A stretch of DNA of 64,000 nucleotides. It comes from VRUE01 sp963812335 (lineage in GTDB: Bacteria > Actinomycetota > Thermoleophilia > Solirubrobacterales > 70-9). The stretch covers positions 1 through 64,000 of the forward strand of contig CAWEUU010000005.1 of assembly GCA_963812335.1 (NCBI GenBank), read 5' to 3'. Position numbers and translations under genes: made by a program. Below, in pieces: positions 53,121 to 60,388 of the stretch (position 1 is the stretch's first letter; each line of letters starts with the position of its first letter). Under the pieces are notes generated by a model. That model did no database searches. It was not told the origin of the DNA and worked only from the letters and a program-made list of their open reading frames with translations.

Positions 53121-54089
53121 CTAGAGCCAAGCTGCTGCCTCCTTCGCGTAATAGGTGACGATCGCGTCGGCGCCGGCGCGGCGGATCGAGGTCAGCGTCT
53201 CGAGCACCGCGGCGCGCTCGTCGATCCAGCCGTTGGCGGCGGCCGCCTTCAGCATCGAGTACTCGCCCGAGACATGGTAGGCGGCGAGCGGCGCGCCGGT
53301 CTCCTGCTTTACCCGGCGCACAACGTCGAGGTACGGGATCGCCGGCTTCACCATCAGCATGTCGGCGCCCTCGTCGAGGTCGAGTTGCGCCTCGCGCACC
53401 GCCTCCGCGGCGTTGGCCGGGTCGAGCTGGTAGCCGCGGCGGTCGCCGAACTCGGGCGTCGACTCGGCCGCATCGCGGAACGGGCCGTAGAAGGCGGAGG
53501 CGTACTTGGCGCTGTAGGCGACGATCGGCGTGCCCGGGTGGCCCTCCTCGTCGAGCTGGTGGCGGATCGTGCCGACCCGCCCGTCCATCATGTCGCTCGG
53601 GGCGACCGCGTCGGCGCCCGCCTCGGCGTGGGAGATCGCGGTTTTCGCCAGCAGCTCGACCGTCAGGTCGTTGTCGACTTCGCCGTCGCGGACGAAGCCG
53701 CAGTGGCCGTGCGACGTGTACTCGCAAAGACAGACATCGGTGATCACGGTCAGCTCCGGGTGGGCCTCCTTCAGCGCCCGTACGGCCATCTGCACGATGC
53801 CCTCGTCGTCGTAGGCGCCCGAGCCGGTCTCGTCCTTGGCGGCGGGGACGCCGAAGAGCAGGAGCGCGCCGATCCCAGCGCTGGCGATCTCGGTCGCCTC
53901 GGCGATCAGCTCGGAGATCGAGAAGCGCTCGATCCCGGGCATCGACTCGACCTCTTCGCGAATACCCTCGCCGGCGACCACGAAGGCGGGTTGGATCAGC
54001 TGCGACGCCGAGAGCTCGGTCTCGCGGACCAGGCCGCGCAGGGACTCGGTGCGGCGCAGGCGTCGCATGCGGGTGCTTGGGAACTGCAT
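53121..54089 (-). CDS. hemB: Delta-aminolevulinic acid dehydratase (porphobilinogen synthase)
   Basis: 322 residues. It condenses two 5-aminolevulinate molecules to porphobilinogen. The metal-site cysteines are in DVCLCEYTSHGHCG, and the Schiff-base lysines in AYSAKYASAFYGP and MLMVKPAIPYLD. MQFPSTRMRRLRRTESLRGL is a typical N-terminus. A TAAACT box lies 9 nt before the ATG. The next gene on the strand is the HemL fusion, so this is a tetrapyrrole operon. Confidence 0.95.
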   Translation of the reverse strand: MQFPSTRMRRLRRTESLRGLVRETELSASQLIQPAFVVAGEGIREEVESMPGIERFSISELIAEATEIASAGIGALLLFGVPAAKDETGSGAYDDEGIVQMAVRALKEAHPELTVITDVCLCEYTSHGHCGFVRDGEVDNDLTVELLAKTAISHAEAGADAVAPSDMMDGRVGTIRHQLDEEGHPGTPIVAYSAKYASAFYGPFRDAAESTPEFGDRRGYQLDPANAAEAVREAQLDLDEGADMLMVKPAIPYLDVVRRVKQETGAPLAAYHVSGEYSMLKAAAANGWIDERAAVLETLTSIRRAGADAIVTYYAKEAAAWL

Positions 54090-54105
54090 CGACAGGCGAG
54101 TTTAG

Positions 54106-54191
54106 GGGAGGGATGGGGATACCCCTGCCCGGACTCGCGGGCTTCGCCCGCTCTGAGTATCCGCCCGTTCAGGGGTATCCCCGTCCCTCCC
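54106..54191. repeat. Long hairpin with nested stem
   Basis: GGGAGGGATGGGGATACCCC, extended by TG (from 54106), pairs with CAGGGGTATCCCC-g-TCCCTCCC (to 54191, one bulged base). The interior has a GCGGGC-TTC-GCCCGC stem-loop and GAGTATCCGCCCG. It lies between the divergent hemB and the ABC transporter genes. Confidence 0.8.
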
Positions 54192-54231
54192 TCACAAGGC
54201 CCGGCTAACACTCCGGCCGCCCGGAGCGCAG

Positions 54232-54237
54232 TAGCTT
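54232..54237 (+). promoter_or_regulatory. Leaderless -10 box of the ABC ATPase gene
   Basis: TAGCTT, 7 nt, then ATG at 54245. Confidence 0.5.
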
Positions 54238-54244
54238 TCCCCCG

Positions 54245-54951
54245 ATGGAGGCACGGGGGCTGGTCAAGCGCTACGGGGAGCGGGAAGCTCTCAGGGGGGT
54301 CGATTTCTCGGCCGCGCCGGGGGAGCTTGGTGGCGGTCATCGGGCCTAACGGGGCTGGGAAGACGACGTTGTTGTCGATTCTTGCGGGGACGTTGAGGCC
54401 GGATGGGGGGACGGTGGATTCGCCGCATGGGGACGTGGGGTGGGTGCCGCAGCAGGCGGCGCTGTACCGGCGGTTGACGGTGGAGGAGAACCTGCTGCTG
54501 TTCGCGCGGCTCGAGAAGCATGCGGATCCCCGTGGGGCCGTCGAGGAGATGCTGGAGCTGACCGGGTTGGGGAGCGGCGCGGTGAGCTGGTGGCGCGGTT
54601 GTCGGGGGGCAACCAGCAGCGGGTCAATATCGCGGTCGGGTTGATGGCGCGGCCGGCGGTGCTGCTGCTCGACGAGCCGAGCGTCGGGCTCGACCCGCGC
54701 CAGCGGGCACGGCTGTGGGAGTTCATCGCGGGCCTCGCCGGCCGCGGGACGAGCGTCATCTTCTCCACCCATGACATCCAGGAGGCCGAGCGATACGGAC
54801 GGCGGATGCTCGTCCTCGGCCGACGGCGAGAGCCTCTTCGACGGCTCTGCCGGCGAGTTGCGCGAGGCGGTCGCGCGGCGAGGCGCCCGGGGCAGCCGAC
54901 AGCGACTTCGAGACCGCCTTCGTCGCCTTCCTCAAGCACCGGGGGCACTAG
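54245..54951 (+). CDS. ABC transporter ATP-binding protein, several frameshifts
   Basis: About 235 residues after repair. The pieces in order are MEARGLVKRYGEREALRGVD; AVIGPNGAGKTTLLSILAGT (Walker A); VGWVPQQAALYRRLTVEENL (Q-loop); LSGGNQQRVNIAVGLM (signature); LLLDEPSVGLD (Walker B); STHDIQEAERYG (H-loop); and a C-terminal FETAFVAFLKHRGH. Frame changes occur near 54330, 54590, 54810 and 54895. All core motifs survive, so errors in the sequence are more likely than decay, though four in 700 nt is high. It pairs with the ABC-2 permease that follows. Confidence 0.8.
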
Positions 54952-54954
54952 CAA

Positions 54955-56373
54955 GTGCGCGCGGAGGGAGCATCCATATCTGACTCATTGCGACCGGAGC
55001 GTGCGCGCAGCCATTTGTCTTCAGGGTGCTGGCTGCTGCTCAAGGACCTGCAGATCCTGCGGCGATCGCCGCTGCAGGCGGCGCTGCTGATCGCCTACCC
55101 GATCCTGATCGCGCTCCTGATCGGCTTCGCGATCTCGCGCGACTCCGGCGACCCGCGGGTCGCCTTTCTCGACGAAGTCCCGGAAGGCGCGAGGATCGCC
55201 GGCGGCAACGGCAGGCTGCCGGCGGTCGGGGTCGACGAGCGGATCTGCAGCGGGGTCGAGTGCGTCGACGTCGCTGACCGGAGCGAAGCCGAAGCGAAGG
55301 TCCGCGAAGGCGAGGTGCTCGCCGCGCTGATCCTCCCCGCCGACCTGATCGACCGGCTCAACTCGCTCTCGACGCTGAACCCGGAAACGCCCGAAGTCGA
55401 GGTGATCGTCAACGAGGAGGACCCGCTCAAGGCGCAGGTCGTCGACGACCGGATCACCGCCCTGCTCTCCGAGGCCAACCTCTTCATTGCCCGCCAGATC
55501 GCCAAGGAAGGCGGTCGCTACCTCGACCTGGTGGTCGAAGGCGGCGATTTCGACGTGCTCGGCCAGCCCGTCGAAATCCTCGGGCTACGCGCGGTTGCCT
55601 CGATCCTGCAGCAGCTGCGCCCGGCCGTGCCGGCGGCGCAACGAGCCGAGCTCGACCGCGTGATTCGCTTTGCCACGCTCGCCCGCGACAACCTCGACGT
55701 CGCTTCGCCGCTGATCGACCGGCTGGCGCAGCCGATCGCCGTCGACAAACAGTCGGTCAGCGCGCCGACGCCGCCGCTCGAAGTCTTCGCGATCGCCGTC
55801 GCCGCGACGCTGACTCTGACCTTCGTCACCCTGCTGCTGGTCGCAGGCTCGCTGGCGCTGGAGCGCGAGGAGAACACCTTCGCCCGCCTCACCGGCGGGC
55901 TCGTCTCGCGCTGCGCCCTGCTCGCCGAGAAGATCGGCCTCGGCGTCGCCGCGGGCCTGGTCGTCACCCTGCTGATGCTCATCGGGGTGCAGCTCTTCTC
56001 CGCCCTGGAGTGGAGCCGCGCCGGGCTCTGGCTCGTGGCGGCGCTGTTCGGCGCGGGTGCGCTGGCAGCAGCCGGGGCGGCGCTGGGCGCGAGTGCGCGC
56101 GACGTGCGCGCGGTCTCCCTGCTCGCCTTCATGCTGTCGCTGCCCGTCGCCCTGCTCTCGCTCGTGCCCTCAGGGGCGGTCGGGGCGACCCTCTACGACG
56201 CGATCCGCGTGCTCACCGCGCTCTTCCCCTTCAAGCCGGCGCTGGAAGCGATGACCGCGGCACTCGACTCCGCCGGCCCTGGCATCGGCGGGCCGCTCCT
56301 GCACCTGGCGATTCTGGCCGCCGCCTACGCCGCCCTGGCGCGGCTTTCCCTGCGCCGCTTCGCCTCGGTCTGA
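54955..56373 (+). CDS. ABC-2 type transporter permease
   Basis: About 472 residues. One helix near the N-terminus (AALLIAYPILIALLIGFAIS), a large extracytoplasmic domain (residues about 60-270), and then five or six C-terminal helices (VFAIAVAATLTLTFVTLLLV onward) give the ABC-2 exporter layout, related to the YhfQ/NatB type. The GTG at 54955 puts a family B repeat (54956-55009) inside the first 18 codons; a start just before the first helix is possible. The substrate is unknown. Confidence 0.82.
   Translation: MRAEGASISDSLRPERARSHLSSGCWLLLKDLQILRRSPLQAALLIAYPILIALLIGFAISRDSGDPRVAFLDEVPEGARIAGGNGRLPAVGVDERICSGVECVDVADRSEAEAKVREGEVLAALILPADLIDRLNSLSTLNPETPEVEVIVNEEDPLKAQVVDDRITALLSEANLFIARQIAKEGGRYLDLVVEGGDFDVLGQPVEILGLRAVASILQQLRPAVPAAQRAELDRVIRFATLARDNLDVASPLIDRLAQPIAVDKQSVSAPTPPLEVFAIAVAATLTLTFVTLLLVAGSLALEREENTFARLTGGLVSRCALLAEKIGLGVAAGLVVTLLMLIGVQLFSALEWSRAGLWLVAALFGAGALAAAGAALGASARDVRAVSLLAFMLSLPVALLSLVPSGAVGATLYDAIRVLTALFPFKPALEAMTAALDSAGPGIGGPLLHLAILAAAYAALARLSLRRFASV
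54956..55009 (+). repeat. Short dispersed element, family B (copy 2)
   Basis: The outer arms TGCGCGC (54956-54962) and GCGCGCA (55003-55009) enclose GAGGGAGCATCCATATCTGA and ending CATTGCGACCGG. The centre CCATATCTGA is also in the family A loop. It overlaps the predicted start of the ABC permease. Confidence 0.6.
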
Positions 56374-56384
56374 GGGACTGCGGG

Positions 56385-56390
56385 TAGGGT
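56385..56390 (+). promoter_or_regulatory. Leaderless -10 box of the YmdB-like gene
   Basis: TAGGGT, 6 nt, then ATG at 56397. Confidence 0.5.
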
Positions 56391-56396
56391 CCCGGC

Positions 56397-57167
56397 ATGA
56401 AGGTGCTCTTCATCGGCGACGTCGTCGGCGGGCCGGGACGGCGCGGACTGGCGGCGGCGATGCCCGAGCTGCGCGAGCGCCACGCGCCCGACCTGACGTC
56501 GTCAACGGCGAGAACTCGGCCGGCGGGATGGGGATCACCGAGAAGACCGCGAAGGCGCTCTTCGATGCCGGCTGCGACGTGATCACGACCGGCAACCACG
56601 TCTATCGCCACCGCGAGGCCTACGAGTTCCTCGACCGCGCCGAGCGGGTGATCCGGCCGGCCAACTATCCGCACGCCAACCCCGGCAAGGGGTTCGTCGT
56701 GGTCGAGGCGGGCGGAATGCGGGTCGGCGTGATCAACCTCAGCGGCGCCGTCGGCCTGCGGGTGGCGCGACTGCCGTTCCACGAGGTCGACGCGATCCTC
56801 GAGCGGATCGAGGCCGACTGCGTCGTCGTCGACTTCCACGCCGAAGTGAGCAGCGAGAAGGTCGCGATCGGGTGGCACCTCGACGGCCGCGTCGCCGCCG
56901 TCTTCGGCACCCACACCCACGTCCCGACGGCCGATGCGCGGGTGCTGCCCCGGCGGCACCGCGTTCATCTCCGACGTCGGGATGACGGGGTCGCGGACGA
57001 GCGTGCTGGGGGTCAAGCCGGCGCAGGTGCTGGAGGGGATGACCACTCAGATGCCGGTCAAGTTCGAGACCGCGGAAGAGGACGTTTGGGTTATGGGGGC
57101 GGTGGTCGAGGTCAACAGCGAGGGGCTGGCTGACTCGATCGAGCAGGTGATGGTGCCGGCTCCTTGA
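56397..57167 (+). CDS. YmdB-family metallophosphoesterase (2',3'-cyclic phosphodiesterase type), two frameshifts
   Basis: About 257 residues. Metal-binding motifs are in order: FIGDVVGGPGRRGL, NGENSAGGMGIT, TTGNHVYRHREAYEFLD, VDFHAEVSSEKVAIGWHLDG, GTHTHVPTADARVLPGGTAF and SDVGMTG. A one-base deletion near 56500 and a one-base insertion near 56950 shift the frame out and back, leaving a length divisible by three. In Firmicutes the family hydrolyses 2',3'-cAMP and affects RNA turnover; that role here is by analogy. Confidence 0.88.
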
Positions 57168-57200
57168 GGGAGGCAACCCGGTAAACGCGACAGACGCGGG

Positions 57201-57234
57201 GCGGCCCGGGAAAAGGAGAGAGATCCCGGGCCGC
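57201..57234. terminator. Hairpin terminator between convergent genes
   Basis: GCGGCCCGGG (57201-57210) pairs with CCCGGGCCGC (57225-57234) around a 14-nt purine-rich loop, followed by TCGTT. It separates the YmdB-like gene from paralog 6. Confidence 0.7.
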
Positions 57235-57333
57235 CTCGTTCGGGCTTCCTCCGCCGTCATCTTGGGATTCAGGTGGCAGAGGCTTTCCCCGACGCCGACA
57301 TGTTGCGCCGGGCGTCGAAGCCGTTGGCTGGCG

Positions 57334-58158
57334 TCAGCCCTTCCCGACGCAGGGCACGCCGAGGCCGCCCCTGAGCACGGTCTGGGCGGCGACGCCCGGC
57401 GTTCCGGTTTCATTCTTGAAGAGCGCCCTCTTGCTGCGCACCTTGAAGACGCCGTCCGGGCACCTGGCCTCGAAGTAGCCGACCTGCCTGCGCTTGTAGC
57501 GGTAGGTCTTTCCGAGCGTGAACTTGAAGTCGACCGCCGAGCCGCTGCCACCGGCGATCACGGGGATCTTGGCGATCGCATGCACACCGGTGCCCTGCCT
57601 CTGGACCGTCACCCTGGTCACGATCGCCGCCGGCGCCGGCACGGTGATGAAGGTGTGGGCCAGCAGCGTGATCTTGCCGCCGCTTTCGCCTCCGTTGAAG
57701 ATGAGCAGCGGGCTCAACACCTTGATCGGCGCCTGTTCGGGGAAGGCGATCTCGGCGTGAGCGGAGCCGTTGCCGACGATCGCCTTGCCGCAGACGCGCC
57801 TCGCGGCCTTGGTGTCCCGCGCCTCGAGCTGGTCGGGCCTGCAGACCGGGAAGCCCTTGGTGTTGATCTTCACGTCCTTGTCGACGTTGAGGTCCAGTTC
57901 CCGAAATGCCGAGGGATGGGTGCCGTCGGTGGTCTTGATCGTTCCGAAGATCGTGTGCTTGAACGCTTCGAACCTGTGCTTCGGCAGCGTCCTCTGGTGG
58001 AGCCCGCCGCCGAAGGTGACCTGCAGGTTGCCCGCCCGAACGGTCGTGGTGGTCAGCTTCACGGCGCTCGCGGCTCCGGCAACGCCAAGGGCCGCCATCC
58101 CGGCCAGGACGAACACCGAAATCAGCCCTTTGCGCACGCCGATATGGTTTCCACGCAT
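57334..58158 (-). CDS. Secreted four-cysteine protein, paralog 6
   Basis: 274 residues with a signal peptide (LISVFVLAGMAALGVAGAAS). Closest to paralogs 1 and 2: it shares AGNLQVTFGGG, KTTDGTHPSAFRE, FPEQAPIKVLSP, AKIPVIAGGSGS and GVAAQTVLRGGLGVPC, and the four cysteines (FPVC, RRVCGK, ARCPDG, VPCVGK). GAGGAG lies 10 nt upstream of the ATG at 58158. It diverges from a TetR gene whose start overlaps a palindrome, so it is probably under that regulator. Confidence 0.85.
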   Translation of the reverse strand: MRGNHIGVRKGLISVFVLAGMAALGVAGAASAVKLTTTTVRAGNLQVTFGGGLHQRTLPKHRFEAFKHTIFGTIKTTDGTHPSAFRELDLNVDKDVKINTKGFPVCRPDQLEARDTKAARRVCGKAIVGNGSAHAEIAFPEQAPIKVLSPLLIFNGGESGGKITLLAHTFITVPAPAAIVTRVTVQRQGTGVHAIAKIPVIAGGSGSAVDFKFTLGKTYRYKRRQVGYFEARCPDGVFKVRSKRALFKNETGTPGVAAQTVLRGGLGVPCVGKG

Positions 58159-58221
58159 GTCTATTCTCCTCTCTCCTCGTAGCCCCGCCCGATGGCTAGG
58201 ACCTCTCTTTTCCCTGGCCGG

Positions 58222-58227
58222 TAGCAT
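58222..58227 (+). promoter_or_regulatory. Leaderless -10 box of the TetR gene at 58234
   Basis: TAGCAT, 6 nt, then ATG at 58234. It abuts the palindrome 58227-58242. Confidence 0.5.
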
Positions 58228-58242
58228 ACATACATGAATGTA
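58227..58242. promoter_or_regulatory. Candidate TetR operator
   Basis: TACATACA/TGAATGTA, an inverted repeat with 7 of 8 positions symmetric, covering the start codon of the TetR gene and next to its -10 box. Binding would block its transcription and could affect the divergent paralog 6. Confidence 0.55.
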
Positions 58243-58900
58243 GGTTTCCCGTTAAGAAGCCCAATGACGCCGACTGCGGCAAAGCGCCCTCGCTCGACCC
58301 AAGCCGAGCGCCGCGCACGCTCTCGCAGCGCCCTGCTCGAGTCCGCCGCGCGCGGTCTGTCCCGTCACGGCTACGCCAACCTCGTACTGGAGAAGGTGGC
58401 GCGCGACGCCGGCTATACGCGCGGCGCCCTCTATCACCAGTTCAAGGGCAAGGAAGACCTGGCGCTCGCGGTGCTGGAGTGGGTCGACGAAACCTGGTGG
58501 CCGGAGGTGGGTGCGCTGGCCGAGGACCAGCCCAACGCGGCGGTGGGCCTGCTCGTGATGGCGCGCGCTCACGCCGTGTACTGTCGGCGAGACATCGCCC
58601 GCGCGATGATGACGCTGCGGATCGAGTTCAGCGGCAGGGACGATCCGGTCGGCCGCATGATCGACGGGGCGCTCACGAGATCTGTTCGAGCACTGCGCGC
58701 AGCTGATCGAGACGGGGCGGAGCGAGGGCTCGATTCCACCGGGGCCGCCCGCGAAAGTGGTTGCGAGCGCCTGGCTCGGAGCGATGGAGGGGGTCGTCAT
58801 CGCTCTGGCGGGCCACGCGCCGTACGACGAGGAGCTAGTCGCCCGCGCGACCGCGGGCGTCCTCGGGCTGGACAGCGCGCTCGCGCAGCAGCAGGAATAG
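58234..58900 (+). CDS. TetR-family transcriptional regulator, one frameshift
   Basis: About 222 residues. The helix-turn-helix is at about residues 30-75 (LLESAARGLSRHGYANLVLE, RDAGYTRGALYHQFKGKEDL). The C-terminal domain continues RMIDGALTR, then after removing one base near 58678 DLFEHCAQLIETGRSEGS and AWLGAMEGVVIALAGHAPYD to the stop at 58900. ATG at 58264 is an alternative start. The last 66 nt overlap the end of the DUF2834 gene on the other strand. Confidence 0.85.
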
Positions 58901-59185
58901 GGGCACGGCGAAGCACAGTCCCACCAACAGCGTGGCCGGGGAACGGCAGCCACCAGGAGCGCATCCTCAGACGGCGCCCCTCCCAAGCCGCCCAGAGCGC
59001 GAAGGCGACGAAGGCGATGCCCAGGTCGAGGACGAGCTGGGCTGCCGGCAACGACCCAAACCAGGGTCGAAAGTACCCACTCGAGGGTGAGGCCGTTCCG
59101 CGCGGCGAAAAAGCACGAGCATCGTGTTTGGCACGACGAATCCGGCGATCGTCAGCGCGAGCAGAATGCGTTCGCGCTGATTCAT
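58835..59185 (-). CDS. DUF2834-type small membrane protein, several frameshifts
   Basis: About 117 residues after repair: helix 1 (ILLALTIAGFVVPNTMLVLF), NGLTLEWVLSTLVW, helix 2 (AAQLVLDLGIAFVAFALWAA), RMRSWWLPFPATLLVGLCFA and PLFLLLRERAV. The order matches DUF2834 proteins with three helices. Frame changes lie near 59110, 59045 and 58940. ATG at 59185 has GAGGAGAG 6 nt upstream, right after the DUF2867 stop, so the two are one operon. Function unknown. Confidence 0.65.
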
Positions 59186-59196
59186 GCCTCTCCTCG

Positions 59197-59770
59197 TCAT
59201 CGTTCGTGCCAGCGCCGCTCTATCGCCCGGAACATCTGGGGATAGACGATCAGATACCGGAACGGCTTGATCGCGGCCATGTAGGCGTTGCCCAGGAGGC
59301 CGTTCGGCTTCACGTAGACCGCCATCTGGCCCCGGTAGCCGCCACTATCCGTCAGCTACCCAGCCGAGGTGCATGACGCCGTGCACGGTTCCGTTTGCCA
59401 GCTCGGCGGCGAACTCGTCCTCGATCAGGTAGAGCGAGGTGAACGGGAGCGTCTCGAAATCCGGCCCGCGCGCTCCCCGCAGGTCATCCGGCAGCCGCTT
59501 GCGCAGCGGCGTAACCCTCGGGTCGAGCCCCGAGCCCGGCCCGTCCAGGCCAAGCAGATCGCCGAGCTTCCAGCGCAGCGACCACAGCGCCCGTGCCGCC
59601 CGGGACGGGGTTTCCGCCGGATCGGCCGCGGCGAGCCCCTCGATGAGTAGCGGGAACTCATCGGCCCGGCCCGAAGTCGGCAGCGCCCAGACGTCCTCGA
59701 GCCTGAAGTCGGGGACGATCTCGTGGATCCGCCAAGGCTTGGAGAGGTGGGCGTCGTGTGAAAGGGGCAT
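59197..59770 (-). CDS. DUF2867-family protein, one frameshift
   Basis: About 191 residues. The N-terminal part is HLSKPWRIHEIVPDFRLEDV, the middle LWSLRWKLGDLLGLDGP and FTSLYLIEDEFAAELANGTV, and the end (after one-base repair near 59350) GGYRGQMAVYVKPNGLLGNA, IKPFRYLIVYP and AIERRW. DUF2867 is often found beside nucleotide-sugar epimerase-like proteins and TetR regulators; its activity is unknown. A palindromic operator lies between it and the divergent TetR gene. Confidence 0.72.
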
Positions 59771-59779
59771 TCGTAGCTC

Positions 59780-59797
59780 CCATACGGTAGCGTATGG
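59780..59797. promoter_or_regulatory. Candidate TetR operator
   Basis: A perfect 7-bp inverted repeat, CCATACG-GTAG-CGTATGG, in the 63-nt space between the divergent DUF2867 and TetR genes, 9 bp before the DUF2867 start. It is a good site for repression of both genes by the TetR protein at 59834. Confidence 0.6.
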
Positions 59798-59833
59798 TTG
59801 CGAGCCCGGGGAGTCTCCTAGGGTTGACCGGCG

Positions 59834-60388
59834 ATGGCAACGAAAACACCGACGCCGCGCGGAAATTGGATCGAGGAGGGCCTGCGGGCGCTCGGTCGCG
59901 GCGGGCCGGACGCCGTGCGAATCGAGCCACTGGCGCGGGCGCTCGGTGTCAGCAAGGGTGGATTTTACTGGCACTTCAACGACCGCCAGGCTTTGCTGGA
60001 GGAGATACTCGACGCGTGGGAGCGGACCATGGTCGACGATGTGGCCGAAGCGATCGAGGTTGCGGGAGGGGACGCGAAATCGAGGCTGAGGCGGCTCTTT
60101 GCGATGGGGGCGGCGGCGGGCGCCGAACTGTTCAGGATCGAGCTGGCGATCCGCAACTGGGCCCGTCACGACAAGGCGATTGCGAGGCGATTACGGCAGG
60201 TCGACAACAGGCGGGTGGACTACATGCGTGCGCTGTTTGGAGCATTCTGCGAGGACGACGCCGACGTCGAGGCCCGTTGCCTGCTCGCTCTGTCGTTGTT
60301 CATCAGCGTCCCGTTCATCAACGTCGACCACCGCGGACGCGGTCGGGCGGAGGTGGTGGAGCTGGCTCTGAAGCAGCTCCTGGCGTAA
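59834..60388 (+). CDS. TetR-family transcriptional regulator
   Basis: 184 residues. Helix-turn-helix at about residues 13-60 (WIEEGLRALGRGGPDAVRIE, LARALGVSKGGFYWHFNDRQ). The C-terminal domain contains RIELAIRNWARHDKAIARRL, typical of a large actinobacterial TetR subgroup. A TAGGGT box lies 9 nt before the ATG. It faces the DUF2867-DUF2834 operon and probably represses it. Confidence 0.88.
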   Translation: MATKTPTPRGNWIEEGLRALGRGGPDAVRIEPLARALGVSKGGFYWHFNDRQALLEEILDAWERTMVDDVAEAIEVAGGDAKSRLRRLFAMGAAAGAELFRIELAIRNWARHDKAIARRLRQVDNRRVDYMRALFGAFCEDDADVEARCLLALSLFISVPFINVDHRGRGRAEVVELALKQLLA

